A stretch of 64,000 nucleotides of DNA from Sphingopyxis sp. YR583 (GCF_900108295.1 NZ_FNWK01000001.1:1426001-1490000), one strand, 5' to 3'. Counted from the stretch's first letter, positions 51,568 to 61,704 are shown. Translations and numbers: made by a program. Notes: a model not told the origin generated them from the sequence alone.

Positions 51568-52671
51568 CTATATTCCAAACAGATCGGGAAACCGTCGCGG
51601 TTGCGACCGCAGATATTGCGGCGGCGCCGTCACGCGCGCGCCGAGGTGAGCGGCGGCATGCCAGGGCCAGCGCGGGTCGAACAGGATCGTGCGCGCCAGC
51701 GCAACCAGATCGGCGTCGCCCGTCGCGATGATCGCTTCGGCCTGATCGTAGCCGGTGATCAGCCCGACCGCGACCACGGGCATATTCACCGCCTGCTTGA
51801 CCGCGCGCGCGAGCGGAACCTGATAACCCGGGCCCACGGAAATATCCTGCCGCGGATCGAGCCCGCCGCTCGACACATGGATGGCCGCGCAGCCGCGCGC
51901 CTCCAATGCTTGCGCGAATGCCACCGTCTGTTCGATCGTCCAGCCGCCGTCGACCCAGTCGCTGCCCGATACGCGGACGGTGACCGGACGATCCGAAGGA
52001 AACACCTGCCGCACCGCGTCGAACAGCTCGAGCGGGAAACGCATCCGGTTTTCGAGACTGCCGCCATATTCGTCGGTACGCCGGTTCGAGAGCGGTGAGA
52101 GAAACTGGTGCAGAAGATAGCCATGCGCACCGTGCAACTGGACCGCATCGATGCCGAGCCGCGCCGCGCGCGTGGCGGCAGCGGCGAATGCGTCGCGGAC
52201 GCGGACCAGACCGGCACGATCGAGTTCGAGCGGCGCGACTTGCCCCTCGGCGAAGGCCAGCGGCGACGGCGCCTCGGTCTGCCAGCCGTTCGGATCGCCC
52301 GGCGGCAGTTGCGCGCCGCCCTTCCACGGCACTTCGGTCGACGCCTTGCGGCCGGCGTGACCGAGCTGGATCGCCACCGGCATATCGGACCAGCGGCGAA
52401 CCGAATCGAGCGTGCGCGCCATCGCGGCCTCGGTCGCATCGTCCCACAGGCCGACGTCGGCATGGCTGATCCGTCCTTCGGGCAACACCGCCGTCGCCTC
52501 GATCGTCAGCAGCGCCGCCCCGGATAGCGCGAGATTTCCGAGGTGAATCAGGTGCCAGTCGGTCATGCAGCCGTCGACCGCCGAATATTGGCACATCGGC
52601 GCGATCACGATGCGGTTGCGCAAGGCGAGACGGCCGACCGACAAGGGCGTGAACAGGGCAGGTTGGGACAC
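51568..52671 (-). CDS. NADH:flavin oxidoreductase, Old Yellow Enzyme (YqjM-like)
   Basis: A 367-residue FMN-dependent ene-reductase. The YqjM-type cysteine lies in IAPMCQYSA (Cys27), the substrate-binding His pair in QLHGAHGYLLHQFLSPLSN, and the FMN-binding end in DLVALARTILFDPRWPW. It reduces activated C=C bonds with NADPH or NADH. It is 35 bases after the SDR at 52707-53489 on the same strand. Within the catabolic cluster it could reduce an enone intermediate. Confidence 0.92.
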   Translation of the reverse strand: MSQPALFTPLSVGRLALRNRIVIAPMCQYSAVDGCMTDWHLIHLGNLALSGAALLTIEATAVLPEGRISHADVGLWDDATEAAMARTLDSVRRWSDMPVAIQLGHAGRKASTEVPWKGGAQLPPGDPNGWQTEAPSPLAFAEGQVAPLELDRAGLVRVRDAFAAAATRAARLGIDAVQLHGAHGYLLHQFLSPLSNRRTDEYGGSLENRMRFPLELFDAVRQVFPSDRPVTVRVSGSDWVDGGWTIEQTVAFAQALEARGCAAIHVSSGGLDPRQDISVGPGYQVPLARAVKQAVNMPVVAVGLITGYDQAEAIIATGDADLVALARTILFDPRWPWHAAAHLGARVTAPPQYLRSQPRRFPDLFGI

Positions 52672-52706
52672 GGCAGGCTCCGCTTTGGTGGTGACGGGCT
52701 CGCGCC

Positions 52707-53489
52707 CTAGACGCCCATCATACCGGCGGTCGTGGCGCCGTCGATGACATAGTCGGCGCCCGAGATAAACGCCGCTTCGTCGGAGGCAAGGAAGGCGACC
52801 AACGCGCCCACCTCATCGAGCTGCGCCATGCGCTTCATCGGCGCCATCCCCTCAAACGCCGCGCGCGCGGCGGCGGGATCGGGCGACCGGTCGATGACGC
52901 CGCGGATCATGTCGGTTTCGACCACGCCGGGGAGGACCGCATTGACGCGGATTTGATAGCCCTGCCCCGCGCAATGGATCGCCGCCGATTTGACCAGCGC
53001 GACGACCGCCGCCTTCGTCACCGAATAGGCGGCGTAATTGCCCATCGCGCGGTGCGCGTTCATCGACGAATTGACGATGATCGAACCCTTTGGTCCTTGC
53101 GGATTCTTCGCCATCGCGCGGATCGCATGCTGGACGGTGAGCATGACGCCGGTCTGGTTCACCGCGACTATATGGTTCCACGCGTCGATGCCGATATCCT
53201 CGACACTCGCGTCGCCTGCTTCGGTCCCGGCGTTGGCGAAGGCGATGTCGAGCCGGCCATATTCGGCGTCGATGTCGGCCATCAAGCCATCCCAGGCCAA
53301 AGCATCCTCGACGCGGTGCGCGCGAAAGACAGCGCCGGTCTTGCCTTCGACGACGGCGGCCGCTTCGGCGTTCGAGCCGGTGAAGACGACCTTTGCGCCT
53401 TCCTTCGTCAGCCGCTCCACCGTCGCCGCGCCGATCCCGCTTGTCCCGCCGGTGACCAAAGCGACCTTGCCGCCCAGCCTTTGCTGCAT
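52707..53489 (-). CDS. Short-chain dehydrogenase/reductase (SDR)
   Basis: A 260-residue classical SDR: cofactor loop TGGTSGIGAAT near residues 13-23, NAG motif in AFANAGTE, catalytic Ser in IIVNSSMNAHRA and YSVTK (Tyr/Lys). It oxidises or reduces an alcohol/ketone with NAD(P). It is encoded immediately upstream of the Old Yellow Enzyme gene and divergent from the ThuA-like gene at 53615. Substrate unknown. Confidence 0.9.
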   Translation of the reverse strand: MQQRLGGKVALVTGGTSGIGAATVERLTKEGAKVVFTGSNAEAAAVVEGKTGAVFRAHRVEDALAWDGLMADIDAEYGRLDIAFANAGTEAGDASVEDIGIDAWNHIVAVNQTGVMLTVQHAIRAMAKNPQGPKGSIIVNSSMNAHRAMGNYAAYSVTKAAVVALVKSAAIHCAGQGYQIRVNAVLPGVVETDMIRGVIDRSPDPAAARAAFEGMAPMKRMAQLDEVGALVAFLASDEAAFISGADYVIDGATTAGMMGV

Positions 53490-53614
53490 CGCACCTCTCC
53501 TCTCGCCGGTCCTTTTGCCAGTTTCGCGGGCGACAGGAACCTATCAATACAGCAAGGTGACGCCTGCAGATCGCGCCCGCATGATGGCGCCACAACAGGA
53601 GGAGAGGACCGGCG

Positions 53615-54376
53615 ATGAGCGACAGCGAACATCCACCCCGCATCGATTGCGTGCTGATCTGCGGCGGCGTCTGGCACGATATGGATTTCGCGCGGCTCGA
53701 GCTTTTGAAACTGCTTGCCGAAGATCAGCGCGTCCGCACCCGCGTGTTCGAGAATTACGACAATATCGAAGCGATCGAGGCGGCCGACCTCCTCATCACC
53801 TACACATGCGACGTTACGCCGTCCTTGCCCGCGCAGGAGGCGCTGAAACGCTGGCTCGCGAAGGGCGGGCGCTGGTACGCGCTCCACGGCACCAACTCGA
53901 TCCTCCGACTACTCGACACCGGCGTCTGGGATGCACCGCGCTGGGCACCGCTGATGATGGATTTGCTGGGATCGCAGTTCATCAGCCATCCGGCGATCGA
54001 GCCCTATACCGTTCGCGTGGTCGATCCCGATCACCAGCTTACAAAAGGCATCGAGCCCTTCGAGACGACCGACGAGCTCTACCATCTCGAAACTCACGGC
54101 GACCTGCATGTCCTGCTCGATACCGAATGCACGGGGCCGGGAACGGGCTTCGTCGAGGCCGACGATGCGCCGGGCACCTATCCGGTTTTCTACATCAAGC
54201 AGCATGGCGCGGGCGCCGTCCTCTATCTGACGCTCGGCCATTGCCGCGGGCATTATGATTTGCAGCCGATGATGGACTGGTGGCCTACGGTCGACCGCTG
54301 CGCGTGGGATCTGCCGGTCTTTTACGACCTGCTGCGGCGGGGCATCGGCTGGCTGAAAGAGCGCGAGAGCGCCTAG
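53615..54376 (+). CDS. ThuA-like domain protein
   Basis: A 253-residue protein of the ThuA-like (trehalose-utilisation, class I glutamine-amidotransferase-like fold) family. It shows LICGGVWHDMDFARLELLKL at the N-terminus, the KGGRWYALHGTN segment, and the end AGAVLYLTLGHCRGHYDLQP. Members occur in sugar and aromatic catabolic clusters, with poorly defined function. The ATG at 53615 has AGGAGAGGA upstream. Its stop TAG shares the palindrome CTAG with the stop of the convergent GMC gene. Confidence 0.82.
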   Translation: MSDSEHPPRIDCVLICGGVWHDMDFARLELLKLLAEDQRVRTRVFENYDNIEAIEAADLLITYTCDVTPSLPAQEALKRWLAKGGRWYALHGTNSILRLLDTGVWDAPRWAPLMMDLLGSQFISHPAIEPYTVRVVDPDHQLTKGIEPFETTDELYHLETHGDLHVLLDTECTGPGTGFVEADDAPGTYPVFYIKQHGAGAVLYLTLGHCRGHYDLQPMMDWWPTVDRCAWDLPVFYDLLRRGIGWLKERESA

Positions 54377-56010
54377 GCCACCGCGCGCAGTTTCCGCCGG
54401 TCCTCGCGAATCAGCCCCGCCGCGCGCAACGCGACCGCCATCGCCGGGGCATTGGTGTTGCCCGTCACCGGCGACGGCATCACCGAACAATCGACCACGC
54501 GCAGCCCCTGCACCCCGTTGACGCGCAGCCGTGCATCGGTGACCGCGCGATTGTCGCTACCCATGCGGCAGGTACCCACGCCGTGGAGCCCGCAGGTCGC
54601 GAGGCGGCGGAAGGCCGCGAGGATCTCGGCATCGCTCTGCACCGCCGCCCCGGGCAATAGTTCGCGCTCGACGAGGCCGACGAGCGCGGGCTGCGCCATA
54701 TAGCGCCGCATCGCATGCACGGCGGCGATCGCGGTGCGCTCATCCTCGCGCGTCGACAGCCAGTTGGGCTTGATATCGGCGGGTGCGTCGCTCCCCGCGC
54801 CGGTGATCGATATGCTCCCCTCGCTGGTCAGGCGAAGCAACTGACCATAGATGGTCATCCCCGGCTTGCGGTCGATGCTGTTCAGCGGCACCGGGTGTTT
54901 GTCGTCGCCCAGCGCGAAGGTGTAGCCGCCAAGATAGAGCTGTAAGTCGGGCCGCAGGTCGCGGCTCGTGAGGTTCAGGAAAGCGCCGACCTCGAACGGC
55001 CCCGTCGCCATGATCCCGCCGCGCGTCAGCATATATTGCGCCATCGCGCGCATCAGCCCGATCCCGAAAAAGCTACGGTTGCTGCCGACGTCGCGCGACA
55101 GGCGATGCGGCATCGAAAAGCCGAGATGCTCGCGCATCCGCGCGCCGACATCCGGTGCATCGACGAGGGGTTCGACCCCAGCGGCGCGCAGCACGTCGGC
55201 GGGACCGATCCCCGAACGCTGCAGGAGCAAAGGACTCTCCAGCGTGCCGCCCGACACGATCACCTCGCCATCGCAATCGAAGCGCTGCGGCTGACCGGCA
55301 ACCTTCGCCTCGACCCCGGTCACGCGCCCGCCCTCGACGATAAGGCGTTCGGCCATGGCATGGGTGACGACATGCAGGTTCGGCCGTTTCTTCGCGCGCG
55401 CAAGGAAAGTGGTCGCTGCGCTCTCGCGGCGCCCGCGGCGGACATTATGCGAATAAAATCCGACGCGATCCGACGTCGCGGCATTGAGGTCGTCGACGGG
55501 TCTCAGCCCCATCTCGACGCCCGCCTGCACCATCGTTTCGGCAAGCGGATAGCTGTGAATCTTTGGCGCGACGCCGACCGGCCCGCCCGCCCCGCGCATC
55601 GCGCTGGCGCCAAGGCCATGATCTTCGATCTGGCGAAAGGCGTCGGTCATCGCCTCGCCGTTCCAGCCGGTGCAGCCGAGTTTCTCCCACGCGTCATAGT
55701 CGGCGGGCTCGCCGCGGCTCCAGATCATGCCGTTGACCGCCGACGACCCGCCGAGCCCCTTGCCGCGAATCCACACCTCGCCTGGCGCGCCGCCGTCGCC
55801 GCGCGGCTGCGACACGCCATAGGCCCAGATATGATCGGGATTGGTGACGAGTTTGGCGACACCTTTGGGGATCGCGACCCAGCGGCTGTCGTTGGAGCCG
55901 CCCGCTTCGAGCAGCAGCACGCGGACATGCGGGTCGGCGCTCAGTTGCTCGGCGAGCACGCAGCCCGCCGATCCGGCGCCGACGATGATATAGTCCCAGC
56001 CTGTCGACAT
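54373..56010 (-). CDS. GMC-family flavin alcohol dehydrogenase (choline dehydrogenase-like)
   Basis: A 545-residue FAD-dependent GMC oxidoreductase: FAD loop DYIIVGAGSAGCVLAEQLS at the N-terminus, GMC signature 1 around GLGGSSAVNGMIWSRGEP, the active-site His in LHGVGTCRMG, and the C-terminal NTNAPAMAVALRAA. The start ATG at 56010 is preceded by GGAGAGGCGAT; the frame is open further upstream but lacks conserved sequence. It oxidises a primary alcohol to an aldehyde. Relatives include polyethylene-glycol and terpenol dehydrogenases. Confidence 0.92.
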   Translation of the reverse strand: MSTGWDYIIVGAGSAGCVLAEQLSADPHVRVLLLEAGGSNDSRWVAIPKGVAKLVTNPDHIWAYGVSQPRGDGGAPGEVWIRGKGLGGSSAVNGMIWSRGEPADYDAWEKLGCTGWNGEAMTDAFRQIEDHGLGASAMRGAGGPVGVAPKIHSYPLAETMVQAGVEMGLRPVDDLNAATSDRVGFYSHNVRRGRRESAATTFLARAKKRPNLHVVTHAMAERLIVEGGRVTGVEAKVAGQPQRFDCDGEVIVSGGTLESPLLLQRSGIGPADVLRAAGVEPLVDAPDVGARMREHLGFSMPHRLSRDVGSNRSFFGIGLMRAMAQYMLTRGGIMATGPFEVGAFLNLTSRDLRPDLQLYLGGYTFALGDDKHPVPLNSIDRKPGMTIYGQLLRLTSEGSISITGAGSDAPADIKPNWLSTREDERTAIAAVHAMRRYMAQPALVGLVERELLPGAAVQSDAEILAAFRRLATCGLHGVGTCRMGSDNRAVTDARLRVNGVQGLRVVDCSVMPSPVTGNTNAPAMAVALRAAGLIREDRRKLRAVA

Positions 56011-56132
56011 ATCGCCTCTCCTGTCCCGCGACGATGTGGAACCGGCAGGGCGTGCCCCGCACCTAGCGCAATAAATAGTCCCATCGCCCGTTCGGCGGCA
56101 TGATAGTGAAGATACAAAAGAAGGAGGACAGG

Positions 56133-56879
56133 ATGGCAGGGCAGGGCCGCATATCGGGCAAAATCGCATTCGTCACCGGCGGCGCGTCGGGGCTGGGCCT
56201 CGACATCGTCCGCCGTTTCGTCGCGGAGGGGGCGAGCGTCGTGATCGCCGATATCGATGCCGCCGCGGGGGAAGCGCTTGCCGCCGAATTGGGTCAGCGC
56301 TTCGTGACGCTCGACGTGTCGAAGGAAGATCAATGGATCGCCGCGCTGGATATGTGCGAGCGCATCGACATCCTCGTCAACAATGCCGGCATCACGACCA
56401 TGGGGTCTATCGAGGACCTTACGCTCGCGGCCTTTCGCCACGAATTCGCCGTCGATGTCGATGGGGTGTTCCTCGGCTGCAAGCACATCATTCCGAAGAT
56501 GAAGGACCATGGCGGTTCGGTGATCAACATGTCGTCGATGTGCGGGGTGCGGGCACAGGCCGACCTCGTCGGCTATAATGCGGCCAAGGCCGCGGTCACC
56601 CACCTCACCAAGTCGGTCGCGCTCCACTATGCCGCGAAAGGCTATGACATCCGCTGCAACTCGGTGCATCCCGGTGCGATACACACCGCCATGATCGACA
56701 AGGTGATGGCGCAGGTCGATGATCCTGAAGCGCTCTACGCCGGTTTTGTCGCCACGCACCCCGTCGGCAGACTCGGCAAGCCCGAGGAGGTTTCGTCGAT
56801 CGTCCTTTATCTCGCGTCTGACGAGTCATCCTTCGCGACCGGGGCAGAGTTCCGGATCGACGGCGGCAGTTCGCTCTGA
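56133..56879 (+). CDS. Short-chain dehydrogenase/reductase (SDR)
   Basis: A 248-residue classical SDR with TGGASGLGLDIV, NNAGITTMG, VINMSSMCGV (catalytic Ser) and YNAAK. The ATG at 56133 has AGGAGG six bases upstream and is preferred to an earlier ATG at 56100. Its stop overlaps the next SDR's start by one base (TGATG), so two SDRs are translationally coupled. It probably oxidises a hydroxyl group of the cluster's substrate. Confidence 0.9.
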   Translation: MAGQGRISGKIAFVTGGASGLGLDIVRRFVAEGASVVIADIDAAAGEALAAELGQRFVTLDVSKEDQWIAALDMCERIDILVNNAGITTMGSIEDLTLAAFRHEFAVDVDGVFLGCKHIIPKMKDHGGSVINMSSMCGVRAQADLVGYNAAKAAVTHLTKSVALHYAAKGYDIRCNSVHPGAIHTAMIDKVMAQVDDPEALYAGFVATHPVGRLGKPEEVSSIVLYLASDESSFATGAEFRIDGGSSL

Positions 56880-57592
56880 TGGCCGGGCGCCTCGACGGCC
56901 GTGCCGCGCTCGTCACCGGTGCCGGGTCGGGAATCGGGCTTGCGGCGGCGAAGAGGCTGGCAGGCGACGGCGCGCGTGTCGTTACGACCGACCGCGCAGG
57001 CGATGTCGACATCACCGCCGACGTCACCGAGCCCGGCATCAATGCAAAGCTGGTCGCCGAGGCCGAGGCGCGGCTGGGCAAACTCGATATCCTCGTCGCC
57101 TGCGCGGGCATCACCGGCATGGAAATGCTGGACGGCGCGAGCGACGAATTTTTCGACCGGATGATGGCGGTTAACGTCACCGCTGTTTTCCGCCTTATGC
57201 GCGACGCGCTTCCCCTGCTCAAAGGCTCGCCGCATGGGCGGATCATCCTGATCGGATCGGTGATGTCGAGCTTTGGCGAGGCCGGGATGACGGCGTATAG
57301 CGCGTCGAAGCATGCAGTGCTGGGCATGACCAAATCGGTCGCGGCCGAGGTCGGCGCGCACGGGATCACGGTCAACTGCATCCAGCCCGGCGCGATCGAT
57401 ACGCCGATGACCGCGCCCGCCTTCACCGCGATGCCCGAATTCAGACAGCGCTGGGTCGACAAGGCCGCATTGGGGCGCCTCGGCCAGCCCGAAGACATCG
57501 CCGACGTCGCCGCCTTTCTGGCCTCCGACGATGCGCGATTCATGTCCGGACACGGCATTTTCGTCGACGGCGGAGCGACACAACGCCAGTAA
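56879..57592 (+). CDS. Short-chain dehydrogenase/reductase (SDR)
   Basis: A 237-residue SDR: TGAGSGIGLAAAKRL, ACAGITG (Ala-Cys-Ala-Gly instead of the common Asn-Asn-Ala-Gly), ILIGSVMSS and YSASK. It follows the preceding SDR with a one-base overlap and precedes the TonB-dependent receptor by about 130 bases. The two coupled SDRs could act on successive alcohol steps or as a heteromer. Confidence 0.88.
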   Translation: MAGRLDGRAALVTGAGSGIGLAAAKRLAGDGARVVTTDRAGDVDITADVTEPGINAKLVAEAEARLGKLDILVACAGITGMEMLDGASDEFFDRMMAVNVTAVFRLMRDALPLLKGSPHGRIILIGSVMSSFGEAGMTAYSASKHAVLGMTKSVAAEVGAHGITVNCIQPGAIDTPMTAPAFTAMPEFRQRWVDKAALGRLGQPEDIADVAAFLASDDARFMSGHGIFVDGGATQRQ

Positions 57593-57722
57593 AATCAAAG
57601 CGTTTGCCTCCGCTACGGCATGCCTGATATTTTTGATGATTGTTGAATCGGGGCATAAAGCGGACCTTCCCATCCAACGTGACCGGCGAGCCTATGCGCC
57701 GGCGCGAGGAGGGAGGAACGCG

Positions 57723-60116
57723 ATGACCAAGCATGCCCGAATGCTGCCTGCCGTTTACGCCACCGTATCGCTCGCCGCATTGGCGATCGCCACCCCGGCC
57801 GCGGCTCAGGAGGCCCCCGTCGAGGAAAACAGCGGCGGCGCGATCCGTGAAATCGTTGTCACCGCGCAGAAGCGCGCAGAAAGCATCCAGTCGATCCCGA
57901 TCGCGGTGACCGCGCTCGACGAAAAGGCCCTCGAATCCGCCACCATCGACGACATCCGCGACATTGCGGGCCGCGTTCCCAGCCTCGTCGTCGACTCGGT
58001 CGGTGCGGGGCCGAGCGCCGCCGCCATCGCCATTCGTGGGATCAGCTTCGAGGATATCGAAAAAAGCTTCGACCCCGCGGTCGGCGTCGTCGTCGACGGT
58101 GTGTTCATCGGCACCAACACCGGCCAGCTGCTCGACAGCTTCGACCTCGAACGGCTCGAAGTGCTGCGCGGGCCGCAGGGTACGCTGTTCGGCCGCAACA
58201 CGATCGGCGGCGTGATCAACGTCATCCGCACCCGCCCGACCGAAGATTTCGGTGTGCGCGGCCAGTTCGCCTACAGCCGCTTCGACACGCGGCGCGCGCG
58301 TCTGGTCGTCAACACCGGCAAGCTTGGCGATTTCATCGCGATCAAGGCGTTCGGCTATTATGACGAAACCGACGGTTTCTATCACAATGTCACCAAGAAC
58401 CGCCGCGAGGGCAAATATGAGACGCTGACCGGCGGCGTTACCGCGCTGATCACGCCGAGCGATGCGATCACCGCGCAGGTCACCTATCAGCACACGCGCG
58501 AACGCGGCGAAACCGTCGCTTCGGCGCTGTCCGAAACCGGTCGCGACGTCATCTGCGCCGCGCCCGGCGCGCCCGGCTTTTCGCCGGCGGCCGAATGCAA
58601 CCGCTGGTCGCTGCCCGCGCACGGCCTCTACACGACGTACCAGAATATCGAGACGCCGGTCCGCAACAATGTCGACAGCGTGACGGGCAATATCGACATC
58701 GACCTCAGCGACAATCTGACGCTGTCGTCGGTCACCGGATATATCAAGAACCGCGAAGCGGTGACGCAGGACTTCGACGGCAGCTCGGCGAACTTCTTCG
58801 ACACGCGGCGCCAGCAGAAATACAAGCAGTTCAGCCAGGAATTGCGCCTGCTCGCCGATTTCGACACGTTCAACGTCCTGCTCGGCGGCTATTATTTCGA
58901 CAGCTCGTACACGCTCGACCAGTCGACCAATTTCGGTGTCGTGCTCGGTCAGGGTTCGACCGCCGTGCTGCGGCAATATGTCGATCACAGCGCGAAATCC
59001 TACGCCGGCTTTGCCGATGCACAGATCAACCTGACCGATGCGTTCAAAATCTCGCTCGGCGCGCGCTATACCAAGGACAAGAAGGAAATCTTCAACAACT
59101 ACGGCCGCATCGGCGCGCTCGTCCGCATCACGCAGCCGACCTTCGACGGGACGACATGCGTCGCCGTTACCGGAACGACCAGCCCCGCGCCGGGCGTCGT
59201 GATCCCGGTGTACAGCCCCGCCAACAACTGTTCGGGCAGCGACAGTTTCGACAAATTCACCTGGCGCGCCAACGCCGAATATACGATCGAGCCCGGCAAG
59301 CTCGTCTATGCGTCCTTCTCGCGCGGGTTCCGTTCGGGCGGCTTCAACGGCCGCGCCGCATCGCCGACCTCGCTCGGGCCCTATCAGCCCGAGACGGTCG
59401 ACGCCTATGAGGTCGGGCTGAAGGCCGACTGGCTCGACCGCACGCTGCGCACCAACCTCGCCTTCTATTACACCAAATATGACAACAAGCAGGAAGAGGT
59501 GGTGCAGCCCTCGCCCCCGGGTTCGTCGAGCCCGCAGGAAACGGTGGTGCGCAACGCGTCGTCGGCCGACATCAAGGGTTTCGAAGCCGAGGTCATCGCG
59601 CAGATGATCGACTCGTTCAGCTTCAACGCGTCGTTCAGCTACACCGATGCCAAGTACAAGAATTTCTTCAACGACATCGTCGGCCTCACACCGGGAAGCG
59701 CGGCCGACGGCATTGCGGACGATGTATCGACGCTCACGCTGCGCCGCGCGCCGAAGTTCCAATGGTCGGCGGGGCTCAACTATTCGAAGGAAATCGGATC
59801 GGGCCGCTTCGATGCGTCGACGCTGCTGCGTTACCAGAGCAAATATGTGACCTGTATCGCGCCGAACCGTCCGGTCGTCCCCGGCGCGGTGACCAACGAC
59901 AATCGCTGCTTCACCGAGGATCGCGAAAATCTGTCGGCGCAGATCGGCTACACCTTCCTGCTCGGCGAAGATCGCGAGGTCAGCCTGGCGCTGTTCGGCC
60001 GCAATCTCACCAACCACAAGGGCCTGTCGTCGACGCTGCCGGTCGCGGGCCTCTTCACCTTCGGCGCCGCACAGGCGCCGCGCACCTACGGGGTCGAGCT
60101 CGGCTTCCGTTTCTGA
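57723..60116 (+). CDS. TonB-dependent outer-membrane receptor
   Basis: A 797-residue receptor with a signal peptide (residues 1-28, ending PAAAQ) and a TonB-box-like IREIVVTAQKRAE. The plug domain follows, with IRGISFEDIEKSFDPAVGVV and LEVLRGPQGTLFGRNTIGGV, then a 22-strand-type barrel ending in the aromatic GVELGFRF. The start at 57723 has AGGAGGGAGG upstream. In sphingomonads such receptors import hydrophobic or bulky substrates other than iron complexes, and the flanking dehydrogenases suggest this one brings in the substrate they degrade. Energy would come from the TonB operon at 36805-39449. Confidence 0.94.
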   Translation: MTKHARMLPAVYATVSLAALAIATPAAAQEAPVEENSGGAIREIVVTAQKRAESIQSIPIAVTALDEKALESATIDDIRDIAGRVPSLVVDSVGAGPSAAAIAIRGISFEDIEKSFDPAVGVVVDGVFIGTNTGQLLDSFDLERLEVLRGPQGTLFGRNTIGGVINVIRTRPTEDFGVRGQFAYSRFDTRRARLVVNTGKLGDFIAIKAFGYYDETDGFYHNVTKNRREGKYETLTGGVTALITPSDAITAQVTYQHTRERGETVASALSETGRDVICAAPGAPGFSPAAECNRWSLPAHGLYTTYQNIETPVRNNVDSVTGNIDIDLSDNLTLSSVTGYIKNREAVTQDFDGSSANFFDTRRQQKYKQFSQELRLLADFDTFNVLLGGYYFDSSYTLDQSTNFGVVLGQGSTAVLRQYVDHSAKSYAGFADAQINLTDAFKISLGARYTKDKKEIFNNYGRIGALVRITQPTFDGTTCVAVTGTTSPAPGVVIPVYSPANNCSGSDSFDKFTWRANAEYTIEPGKLVYASFSRGFRSGGFNGRAASPTSLGPYQPETVDAYEVGLKADWLDRTLRTNLAFYYTKYDNKQEEVVQPSPPGSSSPQETVVRNASSADIKGFEAEVIAQMIDSFSFNASFSYTDAKYKNFFNDIVGLTPGSAADGIADDVSTLTLRRAPKFQWSAGLNYSKEIGSGRFDASTLLRYQSKYVTCIAPNRPVVPGAVTNDNRCFTEDRENLSAQIGYTFLLGEDREVSLALFGRNLTNHKGLSSTLPVAGLFTFGAAQAPRTYGVELGFRF

Positions 60117-60125
60117 CGGGCGATA

Positions 60126-60192
60126 CGGTCCCGCCAGGGGCACGGCGGGACCGAAAGGGGGGAGCAAGGGGCGGCGCAATGCACCGCCCCTT
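60126..60192 (+). terminator. Two tandem hairpins after the TonB-dependent receptor gene
   Basis: First stem CGGTCCCGCC (60126-60135) with GGCGGGACCG (60144-60153); second stem AAGGGGCGG (60166-60174) with CCGCCCCTT (60184-60192), followed by CTTCG. The T-rich tail is weak, so they may limit rather than end transcription into the oxygenase gene 42 bases downstream. Confidence 0.5.
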
Positions 60193-60233
60193 CTTCGATC
60201 AACCCCCGTCGTCGATCAACAAAGGGATCAAGG

Positions 60234-61691
60234 ATGACACAGGCCTTTTTCGATCACCCTTTCCTGTCGGGACATCATCAGCCCGTCCGGTTCGAGGCGA
60301 CCGCGCCCGACCTGATCGTCGAGGGCGAGATCCCCGCCGATCTCGTCGGCGTCTTCTATCGCAACGGTCCCGAGCCGCTCTATCCGACGCGCGAGGGTGA
60401 GTATCACTGGTTCGACGGCGACGGCATGGTCTATGCCTTTCACATCAATGATGGCCGCGCGTCGATGCTCAACCGCTGGGTGCGGACCGAAAAGTTCGAG
60501 ATGGAGAAAGCCGCAGGCAAACGCCTGTTCGGCATGTTCGGCAACCCGATGACCGCCGACCCGTCGGTGCAGGGCAAGCGGTACAACACCGCGAATACCA
60601 ATATCATCGTCCACGGCGGCAAGTTGCTCGCGCTGATGGAGGGCGCGCCCGCGGTCGAACTCGACCCGCGCACGCTCGAAACGCTGGGCGAGGAACATTA
60701 TGGCGGGACGATCACCACGACCTTCTCCGCCCACCCCAAGATCGACCATTATACCGGCGAGCTCGTCAACATCGGTATGGCGATCAACGGCCCGATGGGC
60801 ACGCCGCAATTGCGTTACGACGTGATCGCCGCCGACGGCAGCGTGCGCAAGGCCGAGATCATCGACATGCCGCACAACGCGCTGATGCACACTTTCTTCC
60901 TGACCGAGAATTGGGTCGTCTTCCCGGTGATTCCGATCGACGCCGACCTCGACCGGTTCATGAAGGGCGGACCGATGACCGCCTGGGTCAACGGCCGGCC
61001 GACCAAATTCGGCGTGATGCCGCGCGAAGGATCGGCGAGCGATCTCCGCTGGTTCGACTATGAGCCGCGCCATATGTTCCACGAACTCAATGTGTGGGAA
61101 CAGGATGGCAAGATCGTCGCCGACGTCGCCGCTGCAAACGGAACCGCGCTGTTCCCCGACGAAACCGGGATCAAGAAGACGCATGGCGACACGCAGCAGA
61201 GCCTCCGCCGCTGGACGATCGACCCGGGCACCAACGGCAACGGAACGTGGATCAGGGAAGAGACGCTCAACGACCGCGACATCCAGTTCCCGCGGCCCGA
61301 CGACCGCTTCATGACGCGCGCCTCGCGCCACAGCTTTGCGAATATCAACCTCAACAGCCGTGACGGCCGCGCCGAAGGCATGGACGGCGTGCTGCGGTTC
61401 GACACGGTGAGCGGCACGGAAGACTATTATCATTTCGGCAATGGTGCTTCGTGCGGCGAACTGATTTTCGCGCCAAGGATGGGTGCGACGGGCGAAGGCG
61501 ACGGCTATGCCATGACCCTCGTCCACCGCGCCGGCGCGGCGACGAGCGAGCTTGCGATCTTCGACGCGCTCGACATCGCGGCGGGGCCGGTCGCAACGGT
61601 GCATGTCCCGTTCCGCGTGCCGTCGGGTTTCCATTGCAATTTCTATGCGGCGGACTCCATGCTCTATCGGCAGGCGCTCGGCGCAGCATAG
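60234..61691 (+). CDS. Carotenoid oxygenase-family dioxygenase (lignostilbene/apocarotenoid cleavage type)
   Basis: A 485-residue enzyme of the RPE65/carotenoid cleavage family. The four iron-binding His are visible: His167 (FSAHPKID), His219 (NALMHTFFLTENW), His283 (RHMFHELNVWE) and His467 (PSGFHCNFY), with second-shell Glu in LTEN and HELN. It cleaves a C=C bond with O2 to give two carbonyls. Bacterial members act on stilbenes, isoeugenol-like phenols or apocarotenoids. The neighbouring acyl-CoA ligase could activate a product after oxidation. The substrate is not determinable from sequence. Confidence 0.9.
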   Translation: MTQAFFDHPFLSGHHQPVRFEATAPDLIVEGEIPADLVGVFYRNGPEPLYPTREGEYHWFDGDGMVYAFHINDGRASMLNRWVRTEKFEMEKAAGKRLFGMFGNPMTADPSVQGKRYNTANTNIIVHGGKLLALMEGAPAVELDPRTLETLGEEHYGGTITTTFSAHPKIDHYTGELVNIGMAINGPMGTPQLRYDVIAADGSVRKAEIIDMPHNALMHTFFLTENWVVFPVIPIDADLDRFMKGGPMTAWVNGRPTKFGVMPREGSASDLRWFDYEPRHMFHELNVWEQDGKIVADVAAANGTALFPDETGIKKTHGDTQQSLRRWTIDPGTNGNGTWIREETLNDRDIQFPRPDDRFMTRASRHSFANINLNSRDGRAEGMDGVLRFDTVSGTEDYYHFGNGASCGELIFAPRMGATGEGDGYAMTLVHRAGAATSELAIFDALDIAAGPVATVHVPFRVPSGFHCNFYAADSMLYRQALGAA

Positions 61692-61704
61692 GGAGAGAGG
61701 GGCG

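Noticed and set aside
57540..60179. An 879-codon open frame antisense to the TonB-dependent receptor
   Set aside because: Receptor motifs on the plus strand are clear, and the antisense frame has shadow composition.
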